From the NCBI GenBank assembly GCA_900770335.1, contig CAAGKD010000164.1, forward strand, positions 1-64,000: 64,000 nt of DNA. Reading direction: 5' to 3'. The translations under genes were made by a program, and so were the position numbers. This DNA comes from an uncultured Sutterella sp. (GTDB lineage: Bacteria; Pseudomonadota; Gammaproteobacteria; Burkholderiales; Burkholderiaceae_F). The notes under the pieces were generated by a model, which was not told the DNA's origin, searched no databases, and was given only the letters and a program-made list of their open reading frames with translations. Below, piece after piece: positions 16,292-27,452 of the stretch (the first letter of the stretch is position 1; every line of letters begins with the position of its first letter).

Positions 16292-17749
16292 ATGTCCGAC
16301 TCCCAGGATCCCCTGCGCATCCACCTCAGTCTCGTCAGCCACACCAACATCGGCAAGACCACGCTCGCGCGGACGCTCCTCATGCGCGACGTGGGCGAGG
16401 TCGCCGACCGAGCCCATGTTACCGAGACGACGGACGACTACGTTCTCTCGAGGGGGCCCGACGGAAGCGAGCTTGTCCTCTGGGACACGCCGGGGTTCGG
16501 CAACTCCGTCGCGCTCGCAAGGCGCCTCGAGGGGCGCTCCAATCCCGTCGGGTGGCTGCTCTCCGAAGTCTGGGACCGCTTCGCCGACAAGGCCTTCTGG
16601 CTCGACCAGCGGGCCGTGCGGCACATCCGCGACGTCTCGAGCGTCGTGCTCTACCTCGTCAACATCGCCGAGCCCCCGTCGAAGACCCCCTACATCCCCG
16701 CGGAGATGCGGATCCTCTCCTGGATCGGCAAGCCCGTCATCGTTCTGCTCAACCAGATGGGCAAGCCCCGAGCGCCCGAGGAGGAGCTCGCCGACGTCGC
16801 GCTCTGGGAAAAGGAGCTCGCCGCCTGGCCCTTCGTGAGAAAGGTTCTTCCGATGGATGCCTTCGCGCGCTGCTGGGTGCAGGAGGAGCGGCTCTTCCGC
16901 GCGATCGGCGAGGCGCTTCCCGAGGAGAAGCGCGCGGCCTACCGCACGCTCGAGTCCGTCTGGCGGCGCGGCCGCCAGGCCGCCTACGCGTCCTCGCTCG
17001 AGGCGATGGCGCGGCACCTCTGGCAGACCGCCTCGGCGCGAATGGACCTGCCCGCGCCGAGCCTGCGCGAGCGCGCAGTCTCGCTCGGACAGCGCCTCGG
17101 GCTCTTCAAGGACGAGCGCAACGCCGTCGCGGACGCGCAGTCCGCGCTCGCCTCCCAGGCCGCCGACGGCCTGTGCTCGCTCACGGCGAAGCTCATCGAG
17201 CTCAACGGCCTGCGCGGCGGAGGCGTCTCCAAGGAGATCATCCGCCGCATGAAAAGCGACTGGGACCTCGCCGTCTACTCGGTCGACCCGCAGAGCGCCG
17301 CGGCGATCGGAACGGGACTTGGCGCGGCGTCGGGGGCCGCCGCGGGATTCGCCGCGGATCTCTCGAGCGCCGGAATCTCGCTCGGCCTCGGCACGCTCGT
17401 CGGCGGCCTCATCGGCGCCGTGAGCGGCATCGGCGCGGCGCACGCGTGGAACGTCACGCGCCACCGCTCAGGCGCGGCCCTTTCGTGGAGCGCCGAGGCC
17501 CTGGGCGGCTTTCTCCTCGAGACGGTGCTCCTTTATCTCGCCGTCGCGCACTTCGGGCGCGGCCGCGGGGACTGGGCCGAAAGCGAATCGCCCGAGTTCT
17601 GGAAGACCGCCGCGGCCAAGGCCGTCGAGGAGGAGAAGGTTCCCTTCGCGCAGATCCGCAAGGGCGACCCCGACGCGGGCGTCGCGGCGCTCCTGCCGCA
17701 CCTTGACGCGATTCTCAAGCGCATCTTCGCCGAGCTCTACGGCGTGTGA
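16292..17749 (+). CDS. DUF3482 GTPase-like protein
   Basis: 485 residues with an N-terminal small GTPase domain: P-loop SHTNIGKTT (16-24), a switch region with Thr residues (HVTETTDDY), WDTPGFG (64-70) and a base-recognition-like VLLNQMGK. The middle is helical. A Gly/Ala-rich hydrophobic stretch (about 345-385, GTGLGAASGAAAGF, then GTLVGGLIGAVSGIG) could insert in the membrane like a glycine-zipper hairpin. DUF3482 proteins pair with DUF2868 proteins. The function is unknown. No toxin or immunity feature is visible. Confidence 0.82.
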   Translation: MSDSQDPLRIHLSLVSHTNIGKTTLARTLLMRDVGEVADRAHVTETTDDYVLSRGPDGSELVLWDTPGFGNSVALARRLEGRSNPVGWLLSEVWDRFADKAFWLDQRAVRHIRDVSSVVLYLVNIAEPPSKTPYIPAEMRILSWIGKPVIVLLNQMGKPRAPEEELADVALWEKELAAWPFVRKVLPMDAFARCWVQEERLFRAIGEALPEEKRAAYRTLESVWRRGRQAAYASSLEAMARHLWQTASARMDLPAPSLRERAVSLGQRLGLFKDERNAVADAQSALASQAADGLCSLTAKLIELNGLRGGGVSKEIIRRMKSDWDLAVYSVDPQSAAAIGTGLGAASGAAAGFAADLSSAGISLGLGTLVGGLIGAVSGIGAAHAWNVTRHRSGAALSWSAEALGGFLLETVLLYLAVAHFGRGRGDWAESESPEFWKTAAAKAVEEEKVPFAQIRKGDPDAGVAALLPHLDAILKRIFAELYGV

Positions 17750-17771
17750 GCGTCCCGACCGGTCAGGCCTG

Positions 17772-18758
17772 TCAGGCGCGCAGGAGCTCGAAGTAGCGCT
17801 GCGCGACGAGCAGCGAAATGATGAGCTCGCGCTCGGGGTCGAGGAACCGTTCGACCCAGGCGTGGGCGTTGCGGATGATCTCCTCGGCGGCGTCGGGGTG
17901 CGCCGTGAACCAGCGGATCTGCTCCTCCAGGTCCGAATAGTCGTCCCTGATCGGGATGAAGTGCACGCCCGGCTTGAGGCGCCCCTCCATGAACCAGGTC
18001 TCGTACTTCGGCCGGGGCATGATCGCCGCGGAGTTCGAGCTCATCACCCACTTGAGGTTGCTCGCCACGTCGTTGCCCTCGAGCGAGACGACGAACTTGT
18101 GCCGAAGATGCTCCCAGAGCGTGATCGGCCGGCCGTGCCACTGCGGGTGCGCGGGACCGGGGCGCTTCGCGGTGTCCGCGCAGTCGACGAGGGGATGCCC
18201 GTGCCACATCTCAAGAAAGCGCTTCCTGTGCGCCTGATAGGACGCCCCGCGGAAGATCGCGTCGTCGCGCTTCTCGCGGAAGGGCTGCGGATCCTTGAGG
18301 AAGATGAAGTGCCTCACCTTGTTGAGCTTGAGCAATGCGCAGTTCGAGGATCCCCCCTCCGCGAGGACCGGCCGGCTCTTCGTGAAGGCCGGAGCGGGCG
18401 GCTCCAGGCAGTTGTCCCCGAACGCCGCGTTGAAGCGCCAGGCGTGCGGAAAGTGGCGCAGCGCCTCGTAGCCGTCCCTGCAGTAGTTCGAATGCGCCCA
18501 TCTGAGCGACGCGATGCTCCTTGCCGACGCGTCAAGCCCGAAGGGCTCCCGAATCGGGCAGCAGAAATTGACGCGCTCGCGGATCTCCGCGGCGTCAGGC
18601 CGCCGCTCCCAGCCTTCGAGGAGCCGCTCGCGGCGGCGCATGAGCCACCCCTCGGGCGCGAGCGCGATCGCGCCGTAGTAGCGCAGGTAGTACTTCGTGC
18701 GGGAGTTCTTCCCGCGCGGCCTCCACTGGATCTTGTCGAGCTCGATGCGCGGCGCCAT
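17772..18758 (-). CDS. Family 90 glycosyltransferase (LpsA/CAP10-like)
   Basis: 328 residues with the conserved core of Glyco_transf_90: FRGASYQAHRKRF, then FVVSLEGNDVASNLKWVM and SSNSAAIMPRPKYETWFMEG, with HFIPIRDDYSDLEEQI downstream. Bacterial members transfer a sugar (often xylose, glucose or galactose) to LPS or capsule. The acceptor here is unknown. The ATG at 18758 follows a good GGAGGAGG site, so the longer frame to 18794 is not used. It lies alone between the GTPase gene and the secDF terminator, with no other polysaccharide genes nearby. Confidence 0.87.
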   Translation of the reverse strand: MAPRIELDKIQWRPRGKNSRTKYYLRYYGAIALAPEGWLMRRRERLLEGWERRPDAAEIRERVNFCCPIREPFGLDASARSIASLRWAHSNYCRDGYEALRHFPHAWRFNAAFGDNCLEPPAPAFTKSRPVLAEGGSSNCALLKLNKVRHFIFLKDPQPFREKRDDAIFRGASYQAHRKRFLEMWHGHPLVDCADTAKRPGPAHPQWHGRPITLWEHLRHKFVVSLEGNDVASNLKWVMSSNSAAIMPRPKYETWFMEGRLKPGVHFIPIRDDYSDLEEQIRWFTAHPDAAEEIIRNAHAWVERFLDPERELIISLLVAQRYFELLRA

Positions 18759-18819
18759 GGGCCTCCTCCCTAGGAATGACTGCAAGGCGGGCATTCTCGC
18801 ACGCCGAGTACGAATGAAA

Positions 18820-18862
18820 GCGAAGCCCCGGCCCGGAGTCTTCCGGAACGGGGCTTCGCCAG
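18820..18862 (-). terminator. Terminator of the yajC-secDF unit
   Basis: 10-bp perfect stem GCGAAGCCCC/GGGGCTTCGC. On the minus strand it is followed by TTTCATTC, about 50 bp after the secF stop. Confidence 0.75.
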
Positions 18863-18911
18863 CAAGATCAGAAGGCCGCCTTCACAGGGACGGCCTGGGA
18901 GAGGACGCCTC

Positions 18912-19844
18912 TCAGGGAACCATCTCCTCGAGCTCCTCCTTCTTCCTGGGCTTCACGAGGTCCTCGCGCTTGACGCCCAAGTAGAGCGCGATCGCCGCGG
19001 CGACGAACACCGACGAGTACACGCCGAGCAGGATGCCGATCGTGAGCGCGAGCGCGAAGTAATGCAGCGCCGGGCCGCCGAAGAAGAACATCGAGAGCGT
19101 CATGCACAGCGTCGACGTGTGCGTGATCACGGTTCGGGAGATCGTCGCCGTGATGGCCGAGTTGATCACCTCCATGCTGTCGGCGCGGCGCATCGTGCGG
19201 AAGTGTTCGCGAACGCGGTCGAAGATGATCACGGACTCGTTGACCGAGTAGCCGAGCACGGCGAGCACCGCGGCGAGCACCGGAAGCGTGAACTCCCAGT
19301 GCATCACCGAGAAGAGGCCCACCACGATCACGACGTCGTGCAGGTTCGCGATGATGGCCGCCACGGAGAACTTCCACTCGAAGCGGAAGGCGAGGTAGAC
19401 CATGATGCCGAACACGACGAGCGCCAGGGCCGTGCCGCCGTCCCGGGCGAGCTCGTCGCCCACCTGAGGGCCGACGAACTCGGTCGACTTGAGCTGCACG
19501 CCCGGCGTCTTGGCCGAGAGGACCTTCATGATCTCGGCGGCGATCTGGCCGGAGGTCTGGCCCTCCTTGGTCGGGACGCGGATCACGACGTCGCGCGCCG
19601 TACCGAAGGTCTGCACGAGCACCTCGTTCGAGACCTCGGCGAGATCCGTTCGGATCTGCTCGGTGTTGGCCGCCTCGGGGTAGTTGACCTCGAGCTGCGT
19701 GCCGCCCGTGAACTCGATCGAGAACGCCAGGCCGTGGGCGAAGAGCCAGTAGACGGCCACGACGAAGCTCACGAGGGAGATCGCGTTCAGCACGTGGCGA
19801 TAGTGCATGAACGGAATCGTGCGATGGATGCGGAAAAATTCCAT
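18912..19844 (-). CDS. secF: Protein translocase subunit SecF
   Basis: Proton-driven partner of SecYEG that pulls preproteins into the periplasm, forming SecDF with SecD. 310 residues; starts MEFFRIHRTIPFMHYR, then TM1 (about 20-38), the periplasmic P4 region beginning FSIEFTGGTQLEV, and five C-terminal TMs with VLGYSVNESVIIFDRVRE in the fourth region. It begins 22 bp after secD, in the conserved tgt-yajC-secD-secF order. Confidence 0.97.
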   Translation of the reverse strand: MEFFRIHRTIPFMHYRHVLNAISLVSFVVAVYWLFAHGLAFSIEFTGGTQLEVNYPEAANTEQIRTDLAEVSNEVLVQTFGTARDVVIRVPTKEGQTSGQIAAEIMKVLSAKTPGVQLKSTEFVGPQVGDELARDGGTALALVVFGIMVYLAFRFEWKFSVAAIIANLHDVVIVVGLFSVMHWEFTLPVLAAVLAVLGYSVNESVIIFDRVREHFRTMRRADSMEVINSAITATISRTVITHTSTLCMTLSMFFFGGPALHYFALALTIGILLGVYSSVFVAAAIALYLGVKREDLVKPRKKEELEEMVP

Positions 19845-19866
19845 TTTGCTTGCTCCTCCCGCAGAC

Positions 19867-21768
19867 TTACTTTGCGGCCTTTTCCGACTTGTCCGCATCC
19901 GGACGCCAGATTTGGCCGATGTGAACCGCAGTGAGCTTCTTCTGGCGGCCGTAGATCAGATTGATCAGGGCGCGGGAGACCACGACGGAGGTGAAGATGG
20001 ACGTGCCGATGCCGAGGCAGTGCACGACGGCGAAGCCTCTCACGGGGCCCGAGCCGAAGATGAGGAGCGCCAGGCCCGCGATGAGCGAGGTGATGTTCGA
20101 GTCGAGAATCGTCGCGAACGCGCGGTCATAACCCTCGCTGATGGCCGTCTGCGGCAGGCGCCCGATGCGCAGCTCCTCGCGCACGCGCTCGTTGATGAGC
20201 ACGTTCGAGTCGACCGCCATGCCGAGCGTGAGCGCGATGGCCGCGATGCCCGGGAGGGTCAATGTCGCCTGGAGCATCGAGAGGATCGCGATCAGCATCA
20301 TCACGTTGCAGATGAGCGAGATCGCCGAGACGACGCCGAAGACCTGGTAGTAGAGCGCCATGAAGAGGGCGATCACGATGAAGCCGTAGAGCGTCGAGCG
20401 GAAGCCCGCCTCGATGTTCGCCTCGCCCAGGCTCGGGCCGATCAGGCGCTCCTCGACGATCTCCATCGGAGCGGCGAGCGAGCCCGCGCGCAGCACGAGG
20501 GCCGTGTCGGTCGCCTCGATCGTCGTCATCTGGCCGGAGATCTGCACGCGTCCGCCGCCGATCTCCTGACGGATCACCGGCGCGGTCACGACTTCGCCCT
20601 TGCCCTTCTCGAAGAGCAGAATCGCCATGCGGCGGCCGACGTTCTCGCGGGTCACCTCCTGGAAGATGCGCGCGCCGCGGTTGTCGAGCTCGAGGTTGAC
20701 GGTCGGCTCCTGGGTCTGGCTGTCAAAGCCCGGCTGGGCGTCATTCAAGTTCTCGCCCGTGAGGATCACGCGGCGCTTGACGAGGATCGGACGGCCGTCG
20801 CGATCCGTGAAGCGCTCGTCGCCGAAGGGGACGTTGCCCTGGGAGAGCTGCGCGAGCGCCTCGGGCGTGTCGTCGACGAGGCGCACCTCAAGGGTGGCCG
20901 TGCGGCCGAGGATGTCCTTTGCCTTGGCGGTGTCCTGCACGCCCGGGAGCTGAACGACGATGCGGTCCGCGCCCTGCTGCGCGATCACGGGCTCGGCGAC
21001 GCCGAGCTCGTTGATTCGGTTGTGCAGGGTCGAGATGTTCTGCTTGAGCGCGTAGTTCTGAACGTTCTGAATCGCCTTCTGCGAGAGCGTCGCGCGGATG
21101 ATGTACGGAGCCTTCGTCGTCTCGGGAAGGTCGAGCACGAGGTCGGGCTGGGTGTTGCGCAGAAGGTCGTTGGCGCGGTCGCGCTCCTCGGCCGTGGCGA
21201 AGCTCACCTCGACGTCGTTGCCCACGCGGCTGATGCCCGTGTGGCGGATGCGCTTGTCGCGCAGCTGCGTGCGCAGGTCGGCGGCGATCGCCTCGGCGCG
21301 CTTCGTGATGGCCGCGCGCATGTCCACCTGCAGGAGGAAGTGCACGCCGCCGCGAAGGTCAAGACCGAGGTACATCGGCAGGGCGTTGATCGAGAGGAGC
21401 CACTTCGGGGTGTTCGGCACTAGGTTGAGCGCAACGATGTGCGTCGGATCCTTCGGGTCCGAGTTGAGCGCGCGGTCGATCACCTCGCGGGCCTTGAGCT
21501 GCTCCTCGGTCTGGGTCGGATCGAAGCGCACGCGCACGGTGTTCTGCTGCGCGCCCTGCTCGAAGAAGATTCCGTTGGGGGTGAGCTTCGCCGCGGCGAG
21601 CGCGCTTTCGACCTGCGAGAGCGTCTGCTCGGTCACCTTGACCGTGGCCTTGCCCGACGAGATCTGCACCGCAGGCGACTCGCCGTAGAAGTTCGGCAGC
21701 GTGTAGACGAGCCCCACGAGGAGCGCGATGCCGATCAGTATGTATTTCCAGAGAGGATAGCGATTCAT
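19867..21768 (-). CDS. secD: Protein translocase subunit SecD
   Basis: 633 residues. An N-terminal TM (about 8-26) and the P1 periplasmic domain, which includes LGLDLRGGVHFLLQVD, lead to six TMs in the C-terminal third with GMAVDSNVLINERVREELR, the SecD signature. Together with SecF and YajC it assists late steps of protein export. Between it and yajC lie about 250 bp with no gene or clear hairpin, longer than usual for this operon. Confidence 0.97.
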   Translation of the reverse strand: MNRYPLWKYILIGIALLVGLVYTLPNFYGESPAVQISSGKATVKVTEQTLSQVESALAAAKLTPNGIFFEQGAQQNTVRVRFDPTQTEEQLKAREVIDRALNSDPKDPTHIVALNLVPNTPKWLLSINALPMYLGLDLRGGVHFLLQVDMRAAITKRAEAIAADLRTQLRDKRIRHTGISRVGNDVEVSFATAEERDRANDLLRNTQPDLVLDLPETTKAPYIIRATLSQKAIQNVQNYALKQNISTLHNRINELGVAEPVIAQQGADRIVVQLPGVQDTAKAKDILGRTATLEVRLVDDTPEALAQLSQGNVPFGDERFTDRDGRPILVKRRVILTGENLNDAQPGFDSQTQEPTVNLELDNRGARIFQEVTRENVGRRMAILLFEKGKGEVVTAPVIRQEIGGGRVQISGQMTTIEATDTALVLRAGSLAAPMEIVEERLIGPSLGEANIEAGFRSTLYGFIVIALFMALYYQVFGVVSAISLICNVMMLIAILSMLQATLTLPGIAAIALTLGMAVDSNVLINERVREELRIGRLPQTAISEGYDRAFATILDSNITSLIAGLALLIFGSGPVRGFAVVHCLGIGTSIFTSVVVSRALINLIYGRQKKLTAVHIGQIWRPDADKSEKAAK

Positions 21769-22015
21769 TCGCCCGTCTCCATGTGTTGTGTGGTCCGCCG
21801 CCCTTTGATGCCGTTCGGGACAGGCGCGGCGCGAAAGCGCGCGAAAGGCTCCGGGAGGGCCCCGCTCCCTTCCTGCAGGAGCCGAGGCGCCTCCCGAAGC
21901 CCTTCGCGCGGAATCCGTCCGACGCGGCCGTTCGCCCGCGGAGGCGGCGAAAGCGGCTCAGGCGAGGTCCGGGCGGCTCTGCGCCTCCCGGGACCCCTCC
22001 GAGCCGGGCCGGAGG

Positions 22016-22363
22016 TCAGAACCTGACGGTGCCCTTCGGAAGCACCATCTGGACCGCGGCGCGCTGCATGCGGATGACGACGGCCTTGCCGTCGACGGAC
22101 GCGACCTGCAGGGCGATCGTCTGGTCGTCGACCGACTCGATGCGCCCGGAGATGCCGCCCATGGTCATGACCTCATCGCCCTTGCCGAGGGCCTCGCACA
22201 TCTTGGCGTGCTCCTTCTGCCGCTTCTGCTGCGGGCGGATGAGGAAGAACCAGAAGACCGCGAAGATGACGATCAGGGGAACGACCTGAACGAGGAACCC
22301 CTCCATTCCGCCCGGGGCGGCTGCGGCCTCGCCGGCAGCAAGGGCGTCGCTGATGAAAAGCAT
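22016..22363 (-). CDS. yajC: Preprotein translocase subunit YajC
   Basis: 115 residues with one TM (VVPLIVIFAVFWFFLIRPQQ, about 27-46) followed by a basic stretch and a small beta-rich domain (GDEVMTMGGISGRI). Accessory subunit of SecDF. The start is set at the Met before LFISDALAAG, the normal N-terminus. It lies in the tgt-yajC-secDF run, but its own promoter-like sequence and a leader hairpin (22397-22425) separate it from tgt. Confidence 0.95.
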   Translation of the reverse strand: MLFISDALAAGEAAAAPGGMEGFLVQVVPLIVIFAVFWFFLIRPQQKRQKEHAKMCEALGKGDEVMTMGGISGRIESVDDQTIALQVASVDGKAVVIRMQRAAVQMVLPKGTVRF

Positions 22364-22435
22364 GTGCACTCCAGAGATAGAGATTGTCGATTGTCTGCCC
22401 GGACGGGAGTCATCCCGGTCGGGCAAGAATCAGGA

Positions 22436-22441
22436 ATTATA
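22436..22441 (-). promoter_or_regulatory. -10 element before yajC
   Basis: Perfect TATAAT on the minus strand, about 73 nt before the yajC start. The -35 region at 17-18 bp spacing does not match well. An imperfect hairpin (22397-22425) follows in the leader. Confidence 0.45.
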
Positions 22442-22494
22442 AGAAGAAAGCTTAAGCGGAACTCTTTTCGGGGAGCCCCTCCCGGAGCTGCGGG

Positions 22495-24754
<2,260 letters not shown>

Positions 24755-24963
24755 GGCTTTACCGGCCAGCGGCTGGAAGAAAAAACGCGGCATTCTAAAC
24801 CCAGCCGGCCTGCGCCGCCCCTCGGATTCCTCTGCGAATACAATTCCGGGACGGCCCGCCCGCGGCCCTTGCGCTCCGGCGCGGCCTCCCACCCATCCAT
24901 GACCGCCGTCCGGGCCCCGCCCGCGGCGGAGCGAAGAACCAAGCAAAACCACGAAGGACCTCC

Positions 24964-25530
<567 letters not shown>

Positions 25531-25569
25531 CCGCAAGACCCATTCCAAAGCATTTCCAGAGGAACACCG

Positions 25570-27135
25570 ATGAAGCCGCCCCGCAGCGCTGAAAACGAAC
25601 TCATCCTCGGCCTCGTTTCCGTCTCCGACCGGGCGAGCCGCGGCATCTACGAGGACAAGGGCATCCCGGCGCTCGAGGCCTGGTGCCGCAGGGCGATCCG
25701 CACGCCCGTCAAGGTGCACCGACGCCTCATCGCCGACGAGCGCTTCGACATCGAGCGCACGCTGCGCGAGCTCGTCGACATCATCGGGTGCGACCTCGTG
25801 CTCACGACGGGCGGCACGGGCCCGGCGCGGCGCGACGTGACCCCCGAGGCGACGCTCGCCGTCGCCACGCGCGAGATGCCGGGCTTCGGCGAGCAGATGC
25901 GCGCCATCTCCGGACACTTCGTCCCGACCGCGATCCTCTCGCGCCAGGTGGGCGTGCTGCGCGAGACGCCCGACCACGCGGCGCTCATCCTCAACCTGCC
26001 CGGCCAGCCCAAGGCGATCGCCGAGACGCTCGAAGGCGTGAAGGACGAGAACGGCAGGTCCCTCGTGAACGGCATCTTCGCGGCCGTTCCCTACTGCATC
26101 GATCTCATCGGGGGACCGTACGTCGAGACGGACGAGTCCGTCGTGAAGGCCTTCCGCCCGAAGAGCGCGAGAAAGCCCTCCGCTGATTCATCCGCCGCCG
26201 CGCCTGCGAGCCTCGCACCCGCTCAACCCGAACCCGAGCCCGCTCCGGCTCCGCAAGCGCCTGCGGAAAAAACCGCCCGGCCTGCGGAACCCGCCGCAGA
26301 AAAGCCCGAGGAGCCGCGTCCGACGCCTCGGGTCGAAGCCGCTCCCGCGAAGGCGGCCGCGCCGGAAGTTCGCCGCGAGCCTCCTGCGGAGACTGTGCAT
26401 GAGCCGCCCCGAACCGAAGTCCGCACCGAGCCCGAGAAGAAACCCCGCGAGCCCGCCTTCGCGCCCGAGGACATCCTCATCGCGCGTCCGCGAACCGGGG
26501 GCGAGCCCGAGCTCGCCGTCGTCTGGCTCCACGGCATGGGCGTCGACAACAGCGACTTCGCGCCCTTCCCCGATGAGATCCGCGGCTTCGGCGGCCCCGT
26601 CTGCCGGTTCATTCTTCCCAACGCGCCGATGCGCGAGATGGCGATGCATCCGGGCTACCCTCTGCGCGCCTGGTACGACGTCCCGGGCGCCCGGATCGAC
26701 GAGAACGAGGACGCCTTCGGCATCCGCCGTTCGGCTGACAGGATCCTGCGCCTCATCGACGAGATCGAGGCCTCGGGCGTGCCGAGAGGCCGGATCGTTC
26801 TCGGCGGCTTCTCCCAGGGCGCGGCGATCGCGCTCTTCTGCGGTCTGCGCATGTCCCGCCCGATCGGCGGCGTCGCGGCGCTCTCGGGGTACCTCCCGCT
26901 CGCCGGACGGCTCTATTCGGAGGCGACGCCCGCGGGACGGCGCACGCCGATCTTCATGGCGCACGGCGACTTTGACTCGGTGATTCCGTCGGTCATAGCC
27001 GAGCGCAGCGCGGACGTCATCGCACAGGTCGATTCCGCGCTCATCGCGCGGACCTATCCGATGGACCATGAGCTCTGCGAGGACGAGATGCATGACCTCT
27101 CGTCGTTCCTGAGAGGCGTCGCAGACCGCGCGTGA
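25570..27135 (+). CDS. Molybdopterin adenylyltransferase (MogA-like) fused to an alpha/beta-hydrolase esterase
   Basis: One uninterrupted 521-codon frame. Residues 1-200 are a complete MogA/MoaB-type domain (LGLVSVSDRASRGIYEDKG, then TTGGTGPARRDVTPE at 79-93), which adenylates molybdopterin before molybdenum insertion. Residues about 200-300 are a Pro/Ala/Glu linker. Residues about 301-521 form a carboxylesterase/phospholipase-type hydrolase with WLHGMG (oxyanion region), nucleophile Ser415 in GGFSQGAA, Asp469 in HGDFD and His500 in YPMDHELC. Each part has normal length and an intact active site. No stop or frameshift separates them. The usual arrangement is two genes, so the fusion is unusual. 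The hydrolase substrate is unknown. A terminator follows at 27163. Confidence 0.9.
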   Translation: MKPPRSAENELILGLVSVSDRASRGIYEDKGIPALEAWCRRAIRTPVKVHRRLIADERFDIERTLRELVDIIGCDLVLTTGGTGPARRDVTPEATLAVATREMPGFGEQMRAISGHFVPTAILSRQVGVLRETPDHAALILNLPGQPKAIAETLEGVKDENGRSLVNGIFAAVPYCIDLIGGPYVETDESVVKAFRPKSARKPSADSSAAAPASLAPAQPEPEPAPAPQAPAEKTARPAEPAAEKPEEPRPTPRVEAAPAKAAAPEVRREPPAETVHEPPRTEVRTEPEKKPREPAFAPEDILIARPRTGGEPELAVVWLHGMGVDNSDFAPFPDEIRGFGGPVCRFILPNAPMREMAMHPGYPLRAWYDVPGARIDENEDAFGIRRSADRILRLIDEIEASGVPRGRIVLGGFSQGAAIALFCGLRMSRPIGGVAALSGYLPLAGRLYSEATPAGRRTPIFMAHGDFDSVIPSVIAERSADVIAQVDSALIARTYPMDHELCEDEMHDLSSFLRGVADRA

Positions 27136-27162
27136 CGCGCCTGCGGTTCCGAAATCTGGAAG

Positions 27163-27195
27163 GGCCGTCCGGCAACGGGCGGCCTTTTGCGTTTT
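27163..27195 (+). terminator. Terminator after the mog-esterase gene (twin copy 1)
   Basis: 9-bp stem GGCCGTCCG/CGGGCGGCC with GCAA loop and TTTTGCGTTTT tail. Twenty-five bases (27169-27193) recur exactly at 27417-27441. Confidence 0.85.
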
Positions 27196-27259
27196 CAGGT
27201 CTCTGCGCCAAAGCTCCGAATGCGACAAAGCCCGGAGCCGTCAACACCGGGCTCGTCAT

Positions 27260-27364
27260 ATGCCGCAGGTCCTGATCCTGAACACGGGCGACATCAATAT
27301 TGACATTGATGCGACCGTGATCGAGGTCCTCGTGATCCTTTGGCTCATCCGCACGCGGCGCTAA
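27260..27364 (+). CDS. Possible 34-residue hydrophobic small protein
   Basis: ATG-to-TAA frame between two near-identical rightward terminators. The peptide begins MPQVLILNTGDINIDIDATV, has a hydrophobic second half (VIEVLVILWLI) and ends RTRR, like a short membrane-anchored peptide. Third positions are mostly G/C as in real genes here. No Shine-Dalgarno sequence or convincing promoter is visible. A near-palindrome CATCAAT-ATTGAC-ATTGATG lies within it, and a 7-bp hairpin (AGCCCGG/CCGGGCT, 27232-27256) just upstream, so the transcript might instead be a small RNA. I recognise no family. Confidence 0.35.
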   Translation: MPQVLILNTGDINIDIDATVIEVLVILWLIRTRR

Positions 27365-27410
27365 GCGCAAGCGCCCCCGGCGCCCGCTGCCCGGCCGTTT
27401 CCACGGCACA

Positions 27411-27441
27411 GGCCGCCCGGCAACGGGCGGCCTTTTGCGTT
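27411..27441 (+). terminator. Rightward terminator (twin copy 2)
   Basis: Perfect 9-bp stem GGCCGCCCG/CGGGCGGCC, loop GCAA, tail TTTTGCGTT. The T-tract lies on the plus strand only, so it serves a rightward transcript, although the adjoining gene rfbC is read leftwards. Confidence 0.8.
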
Positions 27442-27452
27442 GCAGGAACGCC

